64,000 bases of DNA from the NCBI GenBank assembly GCA_013400115.1, contig VXBP01003670.1, positions 287,605 through 351,604 of the forward strand, written 5' to 3'. Position 1 is the stretch's first letter, and every line of letters starts with the position of its first letter. The translations under genes and the position numbers were made by a program. Source of the DNA: Rhinopomastus cyanomelas (taxonomy: Eukaryota > Chordata > Aves > Bucerotiformes > Rhinopomastidae). Below, one piece after another: positions 57,646-64,000 of the stretch. The notes beneath the pieces are model-generated. The model made no database searches. It saw nothing but the letters and a program-made list of their open reading frames with translations, and had not been told where the DNA came from.

Positions 57646-58560
57646 GGTGACAGGTGTAATTTTTAATCTCAAGACTCATGTCTCTTCCTCACTTGTACTC
57701 ACTCTTCTGTCTGTGGTGATCCGTGGATGGTGACGGATATTACACGGCTCATCCTGACAACAGGAGCTTTTGCTGCTGCTGTAGGTATCTATTCCTAGAA
57801 AAGATGTTTAGGAACTTAAGCCTTCCCTACAAGGCAATTACAGAGAAGATTATTTCATAAATAGCTTGAATTCATGTATGTAAATATTCTGTATTTCAAT
57901 ATCTGTCTGCTTCTGCATGGAATTTTCAACAGCCTTGTTAACATACCTTCACGAAGCCAGTACCTTGTTTTCCACTTGTGGAAAATCACGTATGTCATGA
58001 AGAGAAATAAAACCATTGGAAAACACCAAAGGAAAAAGCAGTACTCAACTTTATACCCAGAATAATGCTCTAGCTGGTGGCTAAGAGCACTTCACTGCTC
58101 TCGTGTTGGGAATGCGGTGAAATGCAGTCAGACATGACCGGAGAGAAATTTGTAAAAGCCTGTGTTTAATGTTTATCAAATTTGAACAGAAGGGTTCCTA
58201 TAAAACTGTTTAAGAGTGTCACACCCTGCAGCCAGGGATTACAGATAAGCTGCTGTCTGTGAGACAGTATTTGATGCATTAAAGAGCATGAATATGACTC
58301 AACAAAAAAGAGGAGATTCCAAGCCCTGGGATTAGCTGTGCATTTGTTAAATGCAGGGTATTTGAATTCCAAATGGTGTTTTCGTAACAGACCACGTTCT
58401 GTGCGTTAGCTTATGCCATACTGCGGGTCAATAGACTTATTTCAGGTGCTGGTTTAGTGCGCAATGATTAGAGAATTATGGGCAGAAACTGTACTTTGAA
58501 ACTGGAGTTTGTGGATTTCCTTATATTTTATGAAAATATGCTCAAACTGAAGGAAGACAA
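57646..58560. other. Unique non-coding DNA
   Basis: No gene or repeat recognised. Confidence 0.45.
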
Positions 58561-58970
58561 TTGGCTGAACAGGAGCCAGCAGCATGCCTGAAGGGCCTGG
58601 AAGGTGTTTAGCCTGGAGAAGAGGAGACTCTGGGGGACCTTCTCACTCTCAACTGCTCTCTGAAAGGAGGTTGTAGTCAGGCGGGGATCAGGCTCTTCTC
58701 CCAGGCAACCAGCACCAGGACAAGAGGACAGGACCTGAAGCTATCAGAGGAGGGTTAGGTTGGATGTTAGTAAGCTCTTCCTCACAGAAAGGGTGATCAG
58801 TACTAGAGTACCCAGGGCAGTGGTGGATTCCCCATCTGTGGAGGTGTTTGAGGACAGCCTGGTTGTGGCCCATAGTGCCCTGGTCTCAGTGATTGTGATG
58901 ATGTTAGGTCATGGGCTGGGCTGGATGATCTTCGAGGTCTTTTCCAGCCTCAATAATTCTGTGATTCTGT
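58561..58970 (+). mobile_element. CR1 LINE 3' fragment (tail type D) with internal deletion
   Basis: 'ttggctgaacaggagccagc' is followed after about 20 bp by 'gtgtttagcctggagaagag', two segments normally about 270 bp apart (compare the copy at 18606). Then 'cagtggtggattccccatct', 'gggctgggctggatgatctt' and 'aattctgtgattctg'. Confidence 0.91.
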
Positions 58971-59544
58971 ATGAAGCAGCAAGACTACATATTTTGGAAC
59001 TTTTACCTTTGTTCTGCCAATAATTTGCATTTTTGTTTGCATGTGCAGGTCCCATTGAGTGTACAAGTCAGGTACAGAGATCTGCTTCAGCAACACCTGT
59101 GATAAATTCCTTCTGTGAACTTTTTAAGGCAGCAGTGACAGCTGGCATGCTACAAGCCTGCCCTTACTGATGCATGACAATACCTGGAGCCAAGATCTTA
59201 GGGCATTTGGGTTTTTTTCTGTTTGTTTATAAGCTTAATTGCAAATGAGATTCCAGTTTTTAATCCCTCTGTTTGAGAGAAGGAATTAAAATGAACAAAG
59301 CAGGACCAAGCAGGTTTGCAGTGCCAGTGGTATTGAAACCTATTAACCTAAAATGAAAGGTGTCACCAAAGGCAGTGAATCTGTGCGTGCCGTTATTTGC
59401 GTAACGTGTGTCACTCTTTATGCAATTTGGATTATTTCGTGCTCACAAATCAAAGGATGTTCTGGTTCAGAACTGCTGCAACATTTTATGCTGTTCTATT
59501 ACCTACTCTCTTGAAGAGTTTAAATCCGTAAATCAGCCCTTGAC
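58971..59544. other. Unique non-coding DNA
   Basis: No feature recognised. Confidence 0.4.
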
Positions 59545-60070
59545 TGAGACCTCATCCAGAGCATTTGTGTCCAATTCTGGGAGCCCCTAGCTCATAAAGG
59601 ATGTAGACAGACTGGAGCGTGTCCAGAGGAGGGCCACTACAATGATCAGGGGAATGGAGCATCTCTCATATGAGGACAGGCTGACAGAGTTGGGGCTGTT
59701 CAGCCTAGAGAAAGAAGGCTCTTGGAGACACACCTTTTTTTAACCTTCCAGTACCTGACAGGGGGCCTACATGAAGGCAGGGGAAGGTGTTTTCAAGAAT
59801 GGTTGTATGGATAGGACAAGGTGCAATGGGTTCAAGCTGGGACAGGAGAGATTTAGGCTGGATACTAGAAACAAGTTCTTCAGTGTGAAGGTGGTTGATG
59901 GCTGGAATGGGCTGCCCAGGGAGGTAGTGAGGTCCCCATCCCTGGAGTCATTTAAGGTCAGTCTTGATGAGCCTCTGAGCAGCAGAGTTGTTCCTGTTTA
60001 GGGAGGTTGGACTAGATGACCTCTAGAGGTCTCTTCCAGCCTAGAACATTCTATGATTCCATTATTCTAT
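59545..60070 (+). mobile_element. CR1 LINE 3' fragment (tail type E)
   Basis: 'gcatttgtgtccaattctgg', 'ggagcgtgtccagaggaggg', ORF2 remnant open at 59771-60001 with FKLGQERFRLDTRNKFFSV and GWNGLPREVV, then 'gactagatgacctctagagg' and 'attctatgattccattattc'. Confidence 0.94.
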
Positions 60071-60686
60071 CCAGCTGTTACAGATACAACGTTTTAAATA
60101 CTTAAAAGTCATCATTTGTCTGCAAGAAGATTCTTCATAGTAAGTGAGATCTGATGCTTCATCTTTTCAGTGTGATGAAGTTTCACTGTGCATTGAAGTT
60201 GGTGACTTTACAAGCAACGAAATCCCAACTAAGTATCTTCTGTTCCTCAAAGTAAATGTTTGATTTCCTTGAAACATATTCTCCACCCTCTCTAATGTCA
60301 CGTTCGCAATTCTTGCCATTCTAACAAACACTTTTGTGGTCATCAACAGCCTTCTATTTTGGAAGAAAGTATTTTTACAGAGTTAGATTTTAAATATATG
60401 TAAGAGATTCCAGCGTGGACCACTGCTATGATCATTAGCTTGCATCAGCAAAGCCATTCAGGAGGAGACTCTCTATGGTTTTTAAGAAGAAGAAGTACTT
60501 TAAGTAGTATTTTTTTCAAGAAAAAAGGTGCTTTAGGGTGAGGAGTAAAATGTGGATCTAAACAACTTCACTGCAACACAAGATCCACTTGCAATTTCTC
60601 AAAATCAGTAGAGTCATCAGTAAGGTTAAACACAACCTTTATACCAACACTGCATTTGTAGCATTGCTAAATGGTGTCAGATTTAT
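60071..60686. other. Unique AT-rich DNA
   Basis: No feature recognised. Confidence 0.4.
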
Positions 60687-60893
60687 ATAATCATAGAATA
60701 AAACAATTGAGGCTGGAAAAGATCTTCAAGATCATCAAGCCAGTCCAGGACCTAAAATCACTTTTCTGTGAGAAAGGGCTTCCTAACATCCAACCTAACT
60801 TTCCCTGGGTGGCTTTAGGCTCTTCCCTCTCATCCTGGTGCTAGTTGCCTGGGAGAAGAGCCTGATCTCCACATGTCTACAACTTCCCTTCAA
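60687..60893 (-). mobile_element. CR1 LINE fragment (tail type D) with internal deletion
   Basis: 'tcatagaataaaacaattga', 'aggacctaaaatcac', then directly 'ttttctgtgagaaagggctt' (about 100 bp missing compared with the copy at 15792), and ending 'ctacaacttcccttca' beside a TA/CA repeat. Confidence 0.88.
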
Positions 60894-60903
60894 CTACAAT
60901 TTT

Positions 60904-60934
<31 letters not shown>

Positions 60935-60966
60935 TATATATATGATTTCACCAACAATTGTAGTTG
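60891..60966. repeat. Hairpin-forming inverted repeat around TA/CA microsatellite
   Basis: 'caactacaatt' (60891-60901) and its exact reverse complement 'aattgtagttg' (60956-60966) flank 'tatatatata', a (CA)n run (60920-60934) and 'atatatata'. The TA arms are also self-complementary, so the whole could fold as a cruciform with a CA loop. Confidence 0.8.
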
Positions 60967-62573
60967 GAAATAAGAGAATACCTCGGAAAAAACCATTACC
61001 ATTTTTAAGAAACTCAAATAATAATTTGGACTAGATTTGTTCATCTTTTCATAGTCAGGACTTTGAGCCCTGTTACTGAACATCCCACCCTCACAGAAAG
61101 CCCTTGTCAAATTAAAACTGTATCTCAGAGATTTAGCCTGACTGTGTCAACGCGCTCATTGCTTCTTCCTCCCTGGAAGGCCATGGAATCACAGGCTGCT
61201 GGAATGGGCTTCATTTATCAAGAAACCTGATCAATACCTTCCTGCAAAACAGCTCTGCTACTGCTACCTCAGGCTGGATCCAATGCCAGCCCAGCAGTAC
61301 TACTATAGCTGTCCTAGTGCTCCAGACCACACTTTCTCACTTGGAATTTGTTGACTATGTTATCTGTGAAACCAGGACTCTCCATCTATTATAAATTGTC
61401 TCTTGGACAGTCCTATGTGCTTTTATAATGTAGGAATAAAATTAATTCACTATCACAATTAACACATATATAAATTTTAAGTGAAGCACAAATAACTCAG
61501 TTTGAGGAATTATTTAATAGGAGTAACAGCTAGTGAGAGCAGACATTTCTTCTCTATAATAAAGGAAGCAGAGATTTTATTGAATTATAGGCTTTTAAGA
61601 CTCAGCAGAGGTTGGTTAGCATCCAGGAATAAAATCAATAAAATCTCTGAACGCTCTGCCTGCAAACATGCTTCTCAGATCTGCCCTAGCACTCAATCCA
61701 ACCGCGCAACACATATGTAATACAGTGACTCTACAAAATATTTGCAGTAAAAAGCTGGGAGGAGGAAGAACTTATACATAAATAAGAGGGTGATTACAGG
61801 CTGTAGGAGCAGAAAAGCAGGCCAGCAACCTGGAAAGGAAACAAGGGACTAGTCCAACAACAAGTAAGGGGTTGGAGAATTTGTTGGGTAGGCAGACATG
61901 ATGTCTACAAGAGTGAAGTGAAACACTGGAGAGATTGAGACAGTGGAAAGAGACCTCTCAGTATTGAATTTCTGAGGATTAACCAAAGGCTGTAAAAAGT
62001 TGGATGAAAAATTTTCAGATTTGTCTCAAGGTCCCTCTTCTTTAAAACTGCACTCGTTTCTTAGCTTCTGCTTCCCCCAAGATAAGGTGCCAAGTTTCTG
62101 TCCCTGGAGAGAATCTCTTTTCCATCTGAAGCAATATATGCTGTTTGGCTACAAGAACTGCTTTAGAGAATCTGGCTTTCCACAACTTAGAGAACTTCCA
62201 AGAGGCTGGGATTTATCCCAAAACATAGTTCCAGGAAGTATTATCATATTTATCTACTTACTATTATCAGATTTATCTCTTACCTTATGTTAGCCAAGAC
62301 AGTTGAAGTCTGGGACGGTCCCAAAATATCTTGATAATCCTCAACTTCAACAAGTCTGCTTTAGCAAAGTATCTATGAAACAAGTGTTTGGGTCAGTCTT
62401 AATCATAATCAACAATAAAGGTTTTCATGTCTTTCAAGACCTTTCCCCATAAGCCAGGGCTCAATGATGAACACAGCTTCGTCTGAGGACTAAGTGATTG
62501 AAAATAGGGAAAGATCAGCCCAGTATTTGTTACAGGCTGCAGGGAGCTAACTGCTCAAACCTGATACACTCTT
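60967..62573. other. Unique non-coding DNA
   Basis: No gene or repeat recognised. The 97-codon plus frame at 62000-62293 has a hydrophobic C-terminus but no family resemblance. Confidence 0.4.
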
Positions 62574-62621
62574 CATAGGATCATAGGATGTTAGGGGTTG
62601 GAAGGGACCCAAGAGATCATC
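62574..62621 (-). mobile_element. CR1 LINE tail scrap
   Basis: 'ataggatcataggatgttag' and 'gggttggaagggacccaaga' correspond to the terminal 3' end only. Confidence 0.8.
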
Positions 62622-63162
62622 GTCACATCAAATTAAATATAACTTATTAGTATTCTCTAGAACAAATCAAAATTAAAATATCCCAGGTCGTTAAATATGC
62701 TTGTTCTTTAGGTTGATGAGTTATACACAAATACAGCCTACACGAGTTGAGTTTCAATACTACAGTGGTTGACCTGGAGTCCCTGAAATTTACTGAATGA
62801 CACAATCTATCTTCTTTTCCAGCTACTCTCACACAATAGTTTTGTTGATTTTCCAGTGCGTTCAACCTTAATATTTAGAACCAACTTCCAAGAAGTCACT
62901 ACATGCAGGTTTATGCCTAAGAGTTGTGTATTGTCTGGTGTTGCTGCAGTAAGCTAACCCCAACCATTCTGTGAAAGAGAGGCAAAATCTTGTTCCTGCA
63001 GTGAAAACTCCACAGTGTTGCACTAGGAAGTTCGGTTTTCCAGAAAACAATAAAGGGTCATCTGAAAGGGCTTCAACATGGGCACACAAAAGTTTCCAGA
63101 TCAAGATTTTTTTGTAACTCATCTGTGTCTGAAATATTGAAAAATCAGGCTACTTGTCCCAT
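62622..63162. other. Unique non-coding DNA
   Basis: No feature recognised. Confidence 0.4.
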
Positions 63163-63872
63163 GGTCACAGAATCACAGAACATTAAGGATTGGAATGGAT
63201 ATTGAAAGATCATCCAGTCCCATCCCCCTGCCATAGCAGGATCCCCTGCAACATGGCCCGGTGGGTTTTAAATGTCTCCAGAGAAGGAGACTCCAGAATC
63301 TCCCTGGGCTGACTCTTCCAGTGCTCTGTCACCCTCACTGGGAAGAAGTTTCTTCTCAGACTGATGTGGAACCTCCTACATTCCAACTCACACCCATTGC
63401 CCCTTGTCCTATCATTGGGTGCCGCTGAACAGAGCCCGGCTCCATCCTCCTGACACCTGCCCTTTCCATGTTTATCAACATCAATCTCCTTTTTTCCAAG
63501 CTCAAGAGACACAGCTTTCTCAGCCTTTCCTCATCAGGAAGATGCTCCATTCCCTTGATCATCTTTGTGGCTCTGCACTGCACTCTCTCCAGCAGTTCAG
63601 TGTCCTTCTGGAACTGAGGAGCCCAGAACTGGACAATATTCCAGATATGGTCTTGCCAGGGCAGAGAAAATGGGTAGGAGAACCTCTCTTGGTCTAGTAA
63701 CTACCCTCCTTCTGATCCACCCCAGGATGTGATTGACCTCTCCACAATGGCACCTTGTTGTCATCCTGCTTCCACCAGGAGTCCAAGGTCCCTTCCTCCT
63801 GCGCTGCTCTCCAACATGTCAGTCCCCAACCTATCCTGGTACCTGGCATTGTTCTTGCCTAGATGCAAAGAC
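63163..63872 (-). mobile_element. CR1 LINE fragment (tail type A)
   Basis: 'ggtcacagaatcacagaaca', 'catccagtcccatccccctg', the antisense ORF2 C-terminus (RKLCLLSLEKRRLM near 63490-63540) and upstream to 'cctatcctggtacctggcat', the segment antisense to the GERDLGVLV region. Small deletions, including about 35 bp near 63480, break the frame. Confidence 0.93.
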
Positions 63873-64000
63873 TCTATGCTTACTGTTATGTAGATGAATG
63901 GTAACCAGGAGACCTCTTAGGATGTGCAGAGTTATAGAAGGCATGTTCATCGTGATAACATTAATTTTGTCGTAGATGCTGATGGCAAGATCTCTCCATC
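63873..64000. other. Unique DNA to window end
   Basis: Nothing recognised. Confidence 0.4.

Noticed and set aside
1..64000. Repeated short direct motifs that could suggest a CRISPR array or satellite
   Set aside because: The recurrent words are CR1 3' ends at irregular spacing and in both orientations, with no regular spacer structure, in a eukaryotic genome.

Overview
The window looks like nuclear DNA from a bird. The main evidence is at least 50 pieces of the CR1 non-LTR retrotransposon (LINE). They are recognised by the terminal octamer repeat ATTCTATG, by the conserved 3' UTR phrase around 'ggactagatgatc', and by the C-terminal part of the CR1 ORF2 protein (peptides such as LLERVQRRA, EERLRELG and HWNRLP). 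Adding my own intervals, CR1 covers about 17-18 kb, roughly a quarter of the window. That is well above the usual several-percent avian average and suggests a CR1-rich lineage, for example a woodpecker-like bird. The lineage guess is inference only. I count 26 copies on each strand.

I find no host protein-coding exon, tRNA, rRNA, CRISPR array, prokaryotic operon or LTR element that I can support. The open frames fall into two groups. Many are remnants of CR1 ORF2 or antisense shadows of them. The rest are short chance frames in unique AT-rich DNA. The region behaves like a gene desert or a long intron.

Layout. 1-7.1 kb is dense with CR1. 7.1-15.7 kb is mostly unique DNA with three CR1 copies, including a locus at 11.9-13.4 kb where two single-N gaps are each flanked by a direct duplication, most simply an assembly error from overlapping or allelic contig ends. 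15.7-31.3 kb is CR1-rich and holds the two best-preserved ORF2 remnants (about 20.3 and 24.1 kb). One keeps the reverse-transcriptase FADD motif. It also includes a CR1-free tract at 20.8-24.0 kb. 32.4-36.7 kb is nearly CR1-free, with a locally CpG-rich segment near 35.6-36.2 kb. 36.7-46.8 kb has scattered CR1. 46.8-51.8 kb is the longest CR1-poor stretch. 51.8-60.9 kb has CR1 nested in CR1, a third single-N gap at 56749, a polypyrimidine tract and a possible conserved regulatory segment at 55.7-56.1 kb. 60.9-64.0 kb begins with a TA/CA hairpin-like repeat and ends in another CR1.

For the CR1 copies I use my own labels for 3' tail variants. A: 'tcctgctgtgtcaggggga' then 'ccttccaatccctaatg'. 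B: 'ggtctaggggtt' then 'gatcctggaggtc'. C: 'ggttgatggttggacttga' then 'gatcccaagggtc'. D: 'gggctgg' then 'cttttccagcc' with 'aattctgtgattctg'. E: 'gatgacctctagaggtc'. F: 'ggtgtccctgcc' then 'gttggaactagatgatc'. These are descriptive labels, not database subfamily names. Nothing here forms a cooperating gene system; the interest lies in the CR1 record, the assembly defects and a few candidate non-coding elements.
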